Assembly (NCBI GenBank): GCA_023386155.1
Contig: JAEWKH010000052.1
Coordinates: 1-64,000 of the forward strand
DNA from: Pseudomonadota bacterium
GTDB lineage: Bacteria > Pseudomonadota > Alphaproteobacteria > Rhizobiales > Beijerinckiaceae
Direction: 5' to 3'
DNA: 64,000 nucleotides
Shown here in pieces: positions 53,122-61,424 of this stretch. Below the pieces are notes generated by a model. It did not search any database and was not told the DNA's origin. It worked only from the letters and a program-made list of their open reading frames with translations. The position numbers and the translations under genes are program-made. Within the stretch, counting starts at the first letter, position 1. Each line of letters opens with the position of its first letter.

Positions 53122-55494
53122 ATGCTTCCCTCGGTAAGCCTTGGACTCCCAAAGCTCGGAAGCACCGACCTCGTCGAAACCCGCAGGTCGATCATGCTCA
53201 TCGCGGCCTCGACGGTCGGCCTCTCCCTCCTGACCACGTGGGCGGTCCTGTTCTGGCATGCCTATGGGGTCCGGCACGAGATCGCCCATCGCGGGCTGAT
53301 TGCCGCCGTCGCGGCGGCACACGCGGTCGAGCGCGAGGTGCAGGCTATGGGATACCTCCTCAAGGGGCTATCGCAATCGCCGCTGCTCAAGACCGGCGAT
53401 CTTGAAGGGTTCCATCGCCAACTCCAGGCGACGCCACGGCCGCCTGGAGCATGGTTCATCCTGTGGGATCTCGACAGGCAGATCCTCAATACAGATCGCT
53501 CATTCGGAGCGCCGTTGCCCAGGCTGGACGATCTCCCAGGCACCCGGGAGCGACTCGAGGTGGTCCGTGCCGTCGGCCTGAGCATGTCGGACCGCATCAA
53601 CTCCGCCCTCGCGAGGCAATGGGTCGTCGCGGTCAGCCTTCGCTTGGACGATCCGAGCGGCCGGATGAATCGGGTGTTGACGATCCTGGTGCCGGAGGAG
53701 CACCTCAACCAAGCCGTCCGGAACGCCGTCCGCCCGACCGATTGGAAGACGGTACTCTTTGACCGCAAGCTCCAGCCGCTCCTCACCGGTGCGGTCGGAT
53801 CCGGCTCGGTTCCGTTGCCCGGACTGGCGTCTCTGGTCTCAAGCCGCAACGGACAATTCGAGACTGTCGACGGCCACCTCACCACCTTCGAACAGTCACC
53901 CGGGACAGGCTATACGGCCGTTTCCATTCTCCCCGCGGCCATATCAAACGCCCCGGTCCTCGGCGCGCTCTACCAGTCGTCGCTCGCCAGCCTCGCACTC
54001 CTCCTGATCGGTGGCATCGCGGTCCGGGCCCTGCTCCGCAACATGGACCCGATCGACTCCCTCAGGTTCACGGCCTTGGCCACGAGAAGCGAGCTCGTGG
54101 CAGCCAATGCACGGATGTACAACATCCTCGAGAGCATCACCGACTGCTACTTCACGCTCGACCGCTCCTACAGGATCACGGATACCAACTCGGCGACCTT
54201 GAGCTGGTGCGGCCGATCGCGAAGCGAGCTCATCGGGCTATCCTATCTCGACCTCGTCGAGCACCACTCCGCCTGCGCTCAGGCAGTGATGCAGGCGGTC
54301 GAACATCGCAGGAAGTATCGGCGCGAGGTTCAGTCCTCCCTGCGGCCCGACCGTTTAATCGACCTGCGCGTGTTCCCCTCTCCCGAGGGTGCCAGCGTGT
54401 ATTTCAGCGACGTCACCGATCGGGTCCTCGCTCACCGCGCCGCGGTCGAACAGCGGGAGCTCTTCCAAGCTTCGCTCGACGCCCTCACCATGCAGATCGT
54501 CATCCTCGACGAACGCGGCTGCATCGTCGCCTCGAACCGGGTCTGGCGCAATTTCATGGAAACGACGGGGCCGGGTATCCCCGCGCATGACATCGGAGCC
54601 AGGTATCTCGATATCGTCGTGCCCGGCGAACGGCGGTTCAGCGCGATGGAAGACGTGATCGCGGGCTCCCGTCCCAGCTTCCAAGCACTCTACCAGATCA
54701 CCTCTCCCGGGGGCGATCGCTGGGTTACGATCCGGGCACATCGCTTTCGGATCGGAGACCAGGCCCGCATCATCGTGTCTCACGAGGACGTCACGGAACT
54801 CATGACAGCCAGGGCTTCGGTCTGTGAGCTCTCGGAGCGCTTGCTGACGCTCCAGGACGAAGAACGCCAGCGCATCGCGTCGGAACTCCACGACTCCACA
54901 ACGCAGTACTTGGTCGCCGTCGGGCTGAACCTGATGAAGGTCGAACGGCTGCTGCCGCAGAGGGATGGGCAACGGCTGCTCGGCGAGATCGACCACCTGC
55001 TGGAGGAAGCTCTTAAGGAACTGCGCCTGTTCACCTACCTGCTCCATCCAGCCAGCCTCGACGAGAACAGCTTCCGGGAGGCGGTACGAGCCTTCGTGGA
55101 TGGATTCGCAGACCGAACCGGTCTTGAGATCGCGTGCCGGATCGACGAGTGTGGGGATGGCTTGCGCATCGACCTTCGTCGGGCCCTGTTCCGGATCGTC
55201 CAGGAAGCGCTGTCGAATGTTCATCGCCATGCCGGCGCATCCCGCGTGGCCATTGACCTGCGGCACACGCTCGGGGAGGTTATCCTGTGCGTCGCCGACG
55301 ATGGGCACGGGATGCAGGCCAAACCTGCTGCATCGAAGGTCGACAAGCCGACCCTCGGAGTGGGCATCCCAGGCATGCGCATCCGCCTGCACCAGTTCGG
55401 CGGGACCCTGCGGATCCGGAGCGGGAGATCCGGCACCCTTGTCCGTGCCTGCATTCCCCGCAGCCTGGCGAACCTGGAGGACCAAACCCACTGA
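53122..55494 (+). CDS. Membrane sensor histidine kinase, HisKA_3 type, with two PAS-like domains
   Basis: The protein has 790 residues. A first span (about residues 22-45) and a second span near residue 295 (SLASLALLLIGGIAVRALL) enclose an extracytoplasmic sensor domain of about 230 residues. Two PAS-like domains follow (about 325-440 and 445-570), then HisKA_3 with His590 (IASELHDSTTQY) and an ATPase domain with VQEALSNVHRHA and VGIPGMRIRLHQFGG. It should phosphorylate the regulator at 55661. The ATG at 53122 follows TTGGAGGTGAAC. Its C-terminal half is paralogous to the kinase at 25533. Confidence 0.92.
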   Translation: MLPSVSLGLPKLGSTDLVETRRSIMLIAASTVGLSLLTTWAVLFWHAYGVRHEIAHRGLIAAVAAAHAVEREVQAMGYLLKGLSQSPLLKTGDLEGFHRQLQATPRPPGAWFILWDLDRQILNTDRSFGAPLPRLDDLPGTRERLEVVRAVGLSMSDRINSALARQWVVAVSLRLDDPSGRMNRVLTILVPEEHLNQAVRNAVRPTDWKTVLFDRKLQPLLTGAVGSGSVPLPGLASLVSSRNGQFETVDGHLTTFEQSPGTGYTAVSILPAAISNAPVLGALYQSSLASLALLLIGGIAVRALLRNMDPIDSLRFTALATRSELVAANARMYNILESITDCYFTLDRSYRITDTNSATLSWCGRSRSELIGLSYLDLVEHHSACAQAVMQAVEHRRKYRREVQSSLRPDRLIDLRVFPSPEGASVYFSDVTDRVLAHRAAVEQRELFQASLDALTMQIVILDERGCIVASNRVWRNFMETTGPGIPAHDIGARYLDIVVPGERRFSAMEDVIAGSRPSFQALYQITSPGGDRWVTIRAHRFRIGDQARIIVSHEDVTELMTARASVCELSERLLTLQDEERQRIASELHDSTTQYLVAVGLNLMKVERLLPQRDGQRLLGEIDHLLEEALKELRLFTYLLHPASLDENSFREAVRAFVDGFADRTGLEIACRIDECGDGLRIDLRRALFRIVQEALSNVHRHAGASRVAIDLRHTLGEVILCVADDGHGMQAKPAASKVDKPTLGVGIPGMRIRLHQFGGTLRIRSGRSGTLVRACIPRSLANLEDQTH

Positions 55495-55600
55495 AGGAGC
55501 GAATGTGAGAACCGGCCCGCTGTGCAGCACGGTGCGCCAGCGATGGCCGATCCGCTCCAGCACTGCCTTCCGTCCATCTCCAGATTCTTCCCGCCCGGTT

Positions 55601-55616
55601 TCGGGGTTTTGCCCGA
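55601..55616. promoter_or_regulatory. Palindrome TCGGG-N6-CCCGA upstream of response regulator gene
   Basis: Perfect arms (55601-55605, 55612-55616) flank GTTTTG. The site lies 44 bases before the response regulator start, in the gap after the kinase gene, so the regulator gene may have its own controlled promoter. Confidence 0.6.
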
Positions 55617-55660
55617 GTGTCACGGCGGGCCATCGGAGGTATGAAAGGGAACTGCCGCGA

Positions 55661-56311
55661 ATGGCGCGATCCTCGACCATGACCCGACTTCTGATCGCCG
55701 ATGACCATGACGTCGTCCGCTCCGGCCTCCACGCCATTCTGAGCGGCCAGCCGGGATGGGAGGTGGTCGCCGAGGCCGAGGACGGCAAGCGCGCCGTCGA
55801 ACTGGCGGCCGAGACGCAGCCGGACATCGCCATCCTCGATTACCAGCTTCCGGTCATGAACGGGATCGATGCGACCCGTGAGATCCGGGCCTTTCAGCCC
55901 CAGACCGAGGTGCTGATCTTCACCATGCACGAGAGCGAGCCGTTGATCCGCGAACTGCTCGAGGCGGGGGCGCGCGGCTACCTGCTCAAGTCGGATGCCC
56001 GGCGGTTCCTGATCGCGGCGGTCGAGGCGCTCTCCCGCCACGAGCCGTTCTTCACCGGGCGGGTCTCGGAGGCGCTGCTGAGCGCCTATCTGGCGAGCGG
56101 CAAACCGCCGGGCGATGCCCTGACGCATCGGGAGCGAGGCGTGGTGCAGCTCATCGCGGAAGGCTACACGAACAAGGAGGCGGCCACGCTCCTCGGCATC
56201 AACCTCAAGACCGTGGAAACCCACCGGGCCGCCGCCATGCGCAAGATCAAGGCGACCTCCTCGGCCGATCTGGTCCGCTATGCCATCCGCAACAAGCTGG
56301 TCGAACCGTAG
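55661..56311 (+). CDS. NarL/FixJ-type response regulator
   Basis: The protein has 216 residues. The receiver domain carries DDHD near residue 14 and phospho-acceptor Asp60 (AILDYQLPVMNG). The LuxR-type HTH is at about residues 150-212 (LTHRERGVVQLIAEGYTNKEAATLLGINLKTVETHR). The ATG at 55661 has AAAGGGA ten bases upstream; an in-frame ATG at 55679 is a second option. It follows its kinase gene by 166 bases, a large gap that includes a TCGGG-type palindrome. It is a close paralogue of the regulator at 26776. Confidence 0.93.
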   Translation: MARSSTMTRLLIADDHDVVRSGLHAILSGQPGWEVVAEAEDGKRAVELAAETQPDIAILDYQLPVMNGIDATREIRAFQPQTEVLIFTMHESEPLIRELLEAGARGYLLKSDARRFLIAAVEALSRHEPFFTGRVSEALLSAYLASGKPPGDALTHRERGVVQLIAEGYTNKEAATLLGINLKTVETHRAAAMRKIKATSSADLVRYAIRNKLVEP

Positions 56312-56329
56312 CTCGGCTCCGGTGCGGGC

Positions 56330-57781
56330 ATGACGGAAGGAACCACCCTGCCCGGCCGGATCCAGGAGCCATCCTACCTCGACGCGGTTACGCCGATCAT
56401 CGCCCTCGCCGTACTGATCGGGGGAGCGATGGCCCTGTTCGGACTCGATGCGACCGAGGGTCCGTTACAGGTGGCTTTGATCCTCGCCGCCATGATCGCC
56501 GCCCTGATCGGGCTCCGGAACGGCCATCGATGGGAGGATGTCGAGGCCGTGGGACGCATGGGCATGGCCTCGATGGTCGGCGTCACCTACATCCTGCTCG
56601 CGGCAGGCGCTCTCATCGGAACCTGGAACCTGTCGGGCACGATCCCGACCCTCGTGTTCTACGGTCTCCGGCTCTTCCACCCCGATTGGTTCTACCTTGC
56701 CGCGGCCGTGGGATGCGCCGTCCTCGCCTTCGGCATCGGCAGCACCTGGGCAACGACCGGGACCATCGGGGTGGGACTGATAGGATTGGCCGCCCTGGTC
56801 GGGGTCTCGCCCGTGGTCACGGCAGGTGCCGTCATCTCGGGAACCTTCTTCGGGGCCAAGCTCTCCCCGCTTTCGCCCAGCACCGTCCTGGTCGCCACGC
56901 TCACCGGGAACACCGTGCACACCCATCTCCGTTACCAGGCCAAGACATCGGTCCCAACCTTCATCCTCTCTGCCGTACTCTTCGCTGTCATCGGCCTGAC
57001 GGACGGCATGGATGGCGTCGGCGACGCCGTCATCGCCTCTGAGCTGGCGTCCCTCGACACGCTCTTCGAGATCACGCCGCTCAACCTGTTGCCCCTCGTG
57101 GTGCTGTTCACCCTGTCCGCCGTCAGGGTCCCGGCCTCCCCGGCGATCATGGCCGCGGCGCTGTTCGCGGGACTGATGGCGCCGATCCTGCAATCCGAAG
57201 CTGTCTTGCGCTTCGTCGGCCCAACCGAGCTGAGCACGCCGGCCGCCTACCTGAAAGGCGTCTGGCAGGCGATGGCGACCGGTTACCAGGCCAACTCGGG
57301 CATTCCCGCCGTTGACGGGCTGCTGACACGCGGCGGCATGGACAGCATGCTCATGACCATCTGGCTGATCCTGGGCGCACTGGCCTACGGAAGCCTGCTC
57401 AAGGAATTCGGCCTTCTCTCCAAGCTCGTGATGCCGATGGTCCGGCGGTCGCGCACGCCGGGACAGCTCACCGCCGCCGTCGCGGTCACCGCATTCGGGC
57501 TCAACGTCATCGTCGGCGACCGTTACGTGGCCGTGATCCTGCCGGCGCGGCTGTTCCGCGAGGAATTCGAGAGACGCGGCCTTCCAGCCACCGTCCTGTC
57601 GCATACCATCGCGGATGCCGGAACCGTCACGTCCCCGCTCGTACCCTGGAACTCGTGCGGTGCCTACATGGCGGCCGTGCTCGGGATACCCACCCTGCTC
57701 TACCTGCCGTTCTGCTTCTTCAACATCGCAAGTCCCCTGCTGACGCTGGCCATGGCCTTCAAGGCTTCGCGGCGCTCCTAG
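56330..57781 (+). CDS. Na+/H+ antiporter, NhaC family
   Basis: The protein has 483 residues with about 12 spans. The NhaC family pattern is clear in FGIGSTWATTGTIGVGLIGL and GAVISGTFFGAKLSPLSPST near residue 165 and NVIVGDRYVAVILPARLFREEF near residue 390. It exchanges sodium for protons in the inner membrane. It starts 18 bases after the regulator stop and probably shares a transcript with it. The stop codon (57779-57781) touches a dispersed hairpin repeat. Confidence 0.92.
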   Translation: MTEGTTLPGRIQEPSYLDAVTPIIALAVLIGGAMALFGLDATEGPLQVALILAAMIAALIGLRNGHRWEDVEAVGRMGMASMVGVTYILLAAGALIGTWNLSGTIPTLVFYGLRLFHPDWFYLAAAVGCAVLAFGIGSTWATTGTIGVGLIGLAALVGVSPVVTAGAVISGTFFGAKLSPLSPSTVLVATLTGNTVHTHLRYQAKTSVPTFILSAVLFAVIGLTDGMDGVGDAVIASELASLDTLFEITPLNLLPLVVLFTLSAVRVPASPAIMAAALFAGLMAPILQSEAVLRFVGPTELSTPAAYLKGVWQAMATGYQANSGIPAVDGLLTRGGMDSMLMTIWLILGALAYGSLLKEFGLLSKLVMPMVRRSRTPGQLTAAVAVTAFGLNVIVGDRYVAVILPARLFREEFERRGLPATVLSHTIADAGTVTSPLVPWNSCGAYMAAVLGIPTLLYLPFCFFNIASPLLTLAMAFKASRRS

Positions 57782-57858
57782 CGCATCGTGAGAACAAGTG
57801 GACCCGGTTTTCGCCCTCAACGATGCGCATTCTATAGAGCGGAGCATCGGACCCCGGG
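57781..57858. repeat. Dispersed intergenic repeat, copy B
   Basis: The first block forms a 9-bp stem (GCGCATCGT at 57781-57789 with ACGATGCGC at 57820-57828) and contains TGGACCCGGTTTTCGCCC, as in copy A. It is followed by GGAGCATCGGACC at 57841, the start of the second block, whose right arm is missing. It overlaps the last base of the nhaC-type stop codon and could act as its terminator. Confidence 0.7.
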
Positions 57859-58021
57859 AAGCCCATCAATTCAAGCCGCTTCAGGGTTTCTTCCCCGGTG
57901 GATCAGGGTTTGCTCCAATGGCCAGGGAGATCGGTGAGCGCGAACCTCAGAGGCCGCCCCGTTACGGGAACGAGCCTGATTTGGCGCTTGGGATCCAGTT
58001 CGGTGCATTGAGGAGCGGACC

Positions 58022-59512
58022 TTGTTGGCGACCACCAGGGCATGGCTGAAGCGTATCGCGGTCGGCGCTGGCCTCCTCGTGGCGCTGGCCGCCTGTCTTG
58101 TCGTCGCCGGTCTCTCGTTCCGGGCCTGGGACGCCATGCGTGCCCCGCCGCTGGAGGCGTGGCACACCTTCGTGCCGGACGAACCCGATGCGGACGCCAT
58201 CGACGGTCTGGACTGGGCAGGTTACCTCCAGGGTGAGCAGCGGCTGATGGCCGCCGTGAGGCGGGAGGTCTTCCGCGCCCCCGAGGACGGCGCCGCAGTG
58301 CCTCTCAGCCGCTATGTCACGGGCAGTCCGGTCGACCCGGGGACCTTCGCAACCGATTGGAACCGATCGTATGTCATGGAGCCTGACGGAGACCCGGTCG
58401 GGGCCGCCGTATTCCTGCATGGCCTGACCGATGCCCCGTACAGCCTCCGCAATCTCGCGGCCGTCTACCGCAACCGCGGCTTCGTTGCCATCGGCATCCG
58501 CCTGCCGGGCCACGGCACCGTTCCGGCGGCCCTCACCGAGGTGGAATGGGAGGACTGGATGGCAGCCACCCGCCTGGCGGTGCGGGAGGCCGTCCGCCGC
58601 GCCGGGGCGGGCAAGCGGCTTCACGTCGTCGGCTTCTCCAACGGCGGCGCCCTGGCCGTGAAATACGCCCTGGACGCCATCGGGCGCGAGGACCTCCCAC
58701 GGCCCGAGCGTCTCGTCCTGCTCTCGCCGATGGTCGGCATTACGGTCTTCGCCCGCTACGCCGGGCTCGCCGGATTGCCCGCCTTCTTCCCGGCCTTTGC
58801 AAGGGCGGCGTGGCTCGACGTGCTGCCGGAGTTCAACCCGTTCAAGTACAATTCCTTCCCCGTCAACGGGGCAAGGCAGGCCTACCAGGTCACCCAGGCA
58901 CTCCAGGACCAGATCAACCGGGCGACTGCCGACGGCAGCATCTCGGCCCTCCCTCCGATCCATACGTTCCAGTCAGTGGCCGACTTCACCGTCAGCACCC
59001 GGGCGATCGTGACGAACCTCTACGCACGCCTTCCGCGAAATGGCAGCGAGCTGACACTGTTCGACCTCAATCGGGCGGTCAAGCTCGGCCCCCTTATCGA
59101 TCGCTCGGCCGGAACCATCGTCGACCGGATCCTGCCCCCTGCGCCACGCGCTTTCCGGACGACGCTGATCACCAACGCAGACCCGTCTTCCCTGGAAGCT
59201 GCCGAGCGGTCCGTGGAAAGCGACGGAACGACCGAGAAGGTCATGGCCCTCGACCTCGCATTTCCGCTGACGGCCTTCTCGCTCTCCCATGTCGCCCTGC
59301 CGTTCCCGGAAACGGATCCGCTCTACGGCTCGCAGCCGGACCAGACCGAGGGCTTCGGGATCAACCTCGGCGCACTCACACCGCGCGGAGAACGCGGCGT
59401 GCTTGTCGTCCCACTTGACGCGCTGGTGCGGATCTCGTCGAACCCGTTCTACCCTTACGTCGAGCGCAGGGTAGCCGAAGAGATCGACCGAATGCCCCGG
59501 CAGGCCCCCTGA
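58022..59512 (+). CDS. Alpha/beta hydrolase, membrane-anchored or secreted
   Basis: The protein has 496 residues from a TTG start with AGGAG nearby. An N-terminal span (VGAGLLVALAACLVVAGLSF) anchors or exports it. The hydrolase core has an HG-type oxyanion motif (AVFLHGLTDAPYSL), the nucleophile elbow GFSNGG near residue 208, and an acidic residue/His pair that I place near residues 420-430. The protein is longer than typical lysophospholipase-like members. Upstream lies a GGTGGATCAGGG sequence shared with the region before 60587. The substrate is unknown. Confidence 0.83.
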   Translation: MLATTRAWLKRIAVGAGLLVALAACLVVAGLSFRAWDAMRAPPLEAWHTFVPDEPDADAIDGLDWAGYLQGEQRLMAAVRREVFRAPEDGAAVPLSRYVTGSPVDPGTFATDWNRSYVMEPDGDPVGAAVFLHGLTDAPYSLRNLAAVYRNRGFVAIGIRLPGHGTVPAALTEVEWEDWMAATRLAVREAVRRAGAGKRLHVVGFSNGGALAVKYALDAIGREDLPRPERLVLLSPMVGITVFARYAGLAGLPAFFPAFARAAWLDVLPEFNPFKYNSFPVNGARQAYQVTQALQDQINRATADGSISALPPIHTFQSVADFTVSTRAIVTNLYARLPRNGSELTLFDLNRAVKLGPLIDRSAGTIVDRILPPAPRAFRTTLITNADPSSLEAAERSVESDGTTEKVMALDLAFPLTAFSLSHVALPFPETDPLYGSQPDQTEGFGINLGALTPRGERGVLVVPLDALVRISSNPFYPYVERRVAEEIDRMPRQAP

Positions 59513-59623
59513 CCACGCGCGCCCGACGGAGCCACCATAGGGGCACCCGCAGCATGATCGCGGCAGCGACCCGGCCTGACGTGGCGAACGGCCTTGTGCG
59601 ACGGAGAGGGCGAAGCCTGCCGT

Positions 59624-60220
59624 CTACCTGCTCTCCGCACGGCGCTTGGCCGCCATATCGCTGTATCGGATGATCGTTTCGCGGATCGTCTCAAGCTGGT
59701 GGATGAGCAGGCATCGCCCATGATTGTGCTGGTCGTTGTAGCTTCCCGGGATCTCCATGGACTGGGTGAGGACCACGTTGCGAAAGATGTTTCGCTCGCG
59801 CAGGCCGAAATTCACCTGCAGGAACTGCTGCACCTTCTCGTGCCATTCCGCCTGCCGCCGCTGCCATTCCTCGAAATCGGCATCGCTCTCGACCACGGCG
59901 TTGAAGACCTGGGAACTCCCCTCGTCGAAATACGAGGACAGTTCGTCCAGCGCACTTTCGGTATCCACGATTCCTCTCAACTCCGACCTGCCGCTCGCGG
60001 CATAATCCAGCAGCCACCACATGATCATGGTCCCAGCTATCGCAACGGCAATCGCGAAGGGCAGATACGCGAAGGGACCGTCCGCATCGATCAGGATGCC
60101 GAACTTAATCATCGCGAAGTCCAGCAGGCCGCCGGCGGCAAGCGTCAGGGACGGCAGGATATATCGGCGATGCCCGACGGCGGCGGAGAAAGCTGCCGTG
60201 AGTTCCTTTATCTGCGCCAT
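59624..60220 (-). CDS. Membrane protein of unknown function
   Basis: The protein has 198 residues. Two predicted spans lie near residues 20-65 (ILPSLTLAAGGLLDFAMIKF and YLPFAIAVAIAGTMIMWWLL). The remaining 130 residues are a cytoplasmic helical, coiled-coil-like domain rich in Glu and Arg. No family recognised. It is divergent from the membrane protein gene at 60587, and a near-perfect TCGGG-type palindrome (60482-60497) lies between them. Confidence 0.7.
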   Translation of the reverse strand: MAQIKELTAAFSAAVGHRRYILPSLTLAAGGLLDFAMIKFGILIDADGPFAYLPFAIAVAIAGTMIMWWLLDYAASGRSELRGIVDTESALDELSSYFDEGSSQVFNAVVESDADFEEWQRRQAEWHEKVQQFLQVNFGLRERNIFRNVVLTQSMEIPGSYNDQHNHGRCLLIHQLETIRETIIRYSDMAAKRRAESR

Positions 60221-60586
60221 TCGATCCGTTCCTACGCCGAGGTCAGGAAGAGGGGATTCGCCCGGTTGCGTGCCACGCCCTCATTCTTGCATGTGTCGTT
60301 CGGGAGGCAATTCCCAATGCCCGCAAACAAGATCCCGCTGGCCGGCGCCGGGCTCCCCCTACTCGTTTGGCGGGACGACAGCCCAGGGCGCGCCGCGATG
60401 GTGACGGGATGTCGGCCGATGAGACTTCCGGCACGGCCATGGAATCGCCAGGGCGCGTCTGCGGACATTCCCGGCGGTGGATCAGGGACTTCCCCGATTG
60501 AAAATGACCGCGCGAGGGGCAAACTCCCTGTCATGCGCAGCGACGCCGGCTGAGTGGCGGGGCCCCCTCGCACGGGAGGTTGCAGG
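60221..60586. other. 366-base divergent region
   Basis: This region separates two membrane protein genes. It contains the near-match palindrome TCAGG-N6-CCCGA and the sequence CGGTGGATCAGGG that also occurs before the hydrolase gene at 58022. No reliable gene was found. Confidence 0.5.
60482..60497. promoter_or_regulatory. Near-match palindrome TCAGG-N6-CCCGA
   Basis: One mismatch to the TCGGG-N6-CCCGA family (spacer GACTTC), about 90 bases before the start codon at 60587. A weaker related half-site (TCAGG-N6-TCCAA) occurs near 57903 before the hydrolase gene. Confidence 0.45.
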
Positions 60587-61180
60587 ATGGGCGATCTTGC
60601 GAGGTCATTCCTGAGGACAGGCCAGGTCGGCTTCTGGGTGCAGGTCGGCATCGGCCTGGTCTCCATCGCCATGGTCATCTCGGCCTTCGTGCTGGATCGC
60701 AGGATGGGCATGGGGACACGCGGCACCCCGGCGCTGATCCAATACCTCACCGCCGTAAGCCTGCTCGGGCTGGCGTTTACGACAATCTGGTCCTATCGGT
60801 ACATCCTGCTCGCGGACCGCATCGCCGATCCGGCACGCGCCCCATCCATAGCCTCCCTGCAGCGGATCGTATGGACGGGCGTCGCGGCGAGTACGATCAG
60901 CCTTGTTCTCTCGATGCTGATCATGCTGTTCGAGGCGGTGCAGCTGTTCATGTACTTCCTCGGCGCGCCCCAAGCCGGCATCAACGTGATCCAGACCACG
61001 GGCGGGCCGGCGACGTGGGTTTCGGCCGGCGACATCCTCAGCCTGACGGTCGTCGTTCTCATGACTTTCATCGAGGTTCTCGTGCTGGCGCTGGGCCTCT
61101 GGCTGCTGTTCACAACCGCAACGTACCCGGCCGAGGAGCCTGCGCCCCACGAGGCACATGACACGGCCCTGTCGCAGTGA
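60587..61180 (+). CDS. Four-span membrane protein of unknown function
   Basis: The protein has 197 residues with four predicted spans (for example FWVQVGIGLVSIAMVISAFV and VLMTFIEVLVLALGLWLLFT). A loop between spans 3 and 4 carries AGINVIQTTGGPATWVSAGD. The ATG at 60587 has GGGAGG seven bases upstream. No family is recognised. It is divergent from the membrane protein at 59624 and may share control with it. Confidence 0.72.
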   Translation: MGDLARSFLRTGQVGFWVQVGIGLVSIAMVISAFVLDRRMGMGTRGTPALIQYLTAVSLLGLAFTTIWSYRYILLADRIADPARAPSIASLQRIVWTGVAASTISLVLSMLIMLFEAVQLFMYFLGAPQAGINVIQTTGGPATWVSAGDILSLTVVVLMTFIEVLVLALGLWLLFTTATYPAEEPAPHEAHDTALSQ

Positions 61181-61361
61181 CCCGAACGGCTCACGATGAA
61201 CCAGGTCGAACGCGCTTCCCAGGCCGCGACCCCGGAACGCTCGCCGAGGGCAGGCTATTGCGCGTGCCGGCGGCCGGTCTCACAGCCCCGACGATGAACG
61301 TGATCTGATCGGCTCCGTCGTGCCTGAAACGGAAAGCGGGCTCATTCATTTCCCAATCCCG

Positions 61362-61407
61362 GGACCTAGAGCATCGGACCCAAAAGTGGGTCCGATGCTC
61401 TAGGTCC
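61362..61407. promoter_or_regulatory. Perfect 21-bp hairpin in leader of Spy-like gene (repeat copy C)
   Basis: Arms 61362-61382 and 61387-61407 are exact reverse complements with loop AAAG. The hairpin stops four bases before the AAGGAG ribosome site of the downstream gene (ATG 61425). It contains the GCATCGGA core shared with repeat copies A and B. It may end transcription from upstream or control translation. Confidence 0.7.
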
Positions 61408-61424
61408 AACAAGGAGAGCCTGCC

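Noticed and set aside
53092..53122. GGAAC before the sensor kinase gene as an EcfG promoter
   Set aside because: No CGTT follows at 16-17 bases, and the ribosome site occupies that place.
56799..56814. A 9-of-10 match to the TCGGG-N6-CCCGA palindrome
   Set aside because: It lies inside the NhaC coding region and fits normal codon use, so chance is the simplest explanation.
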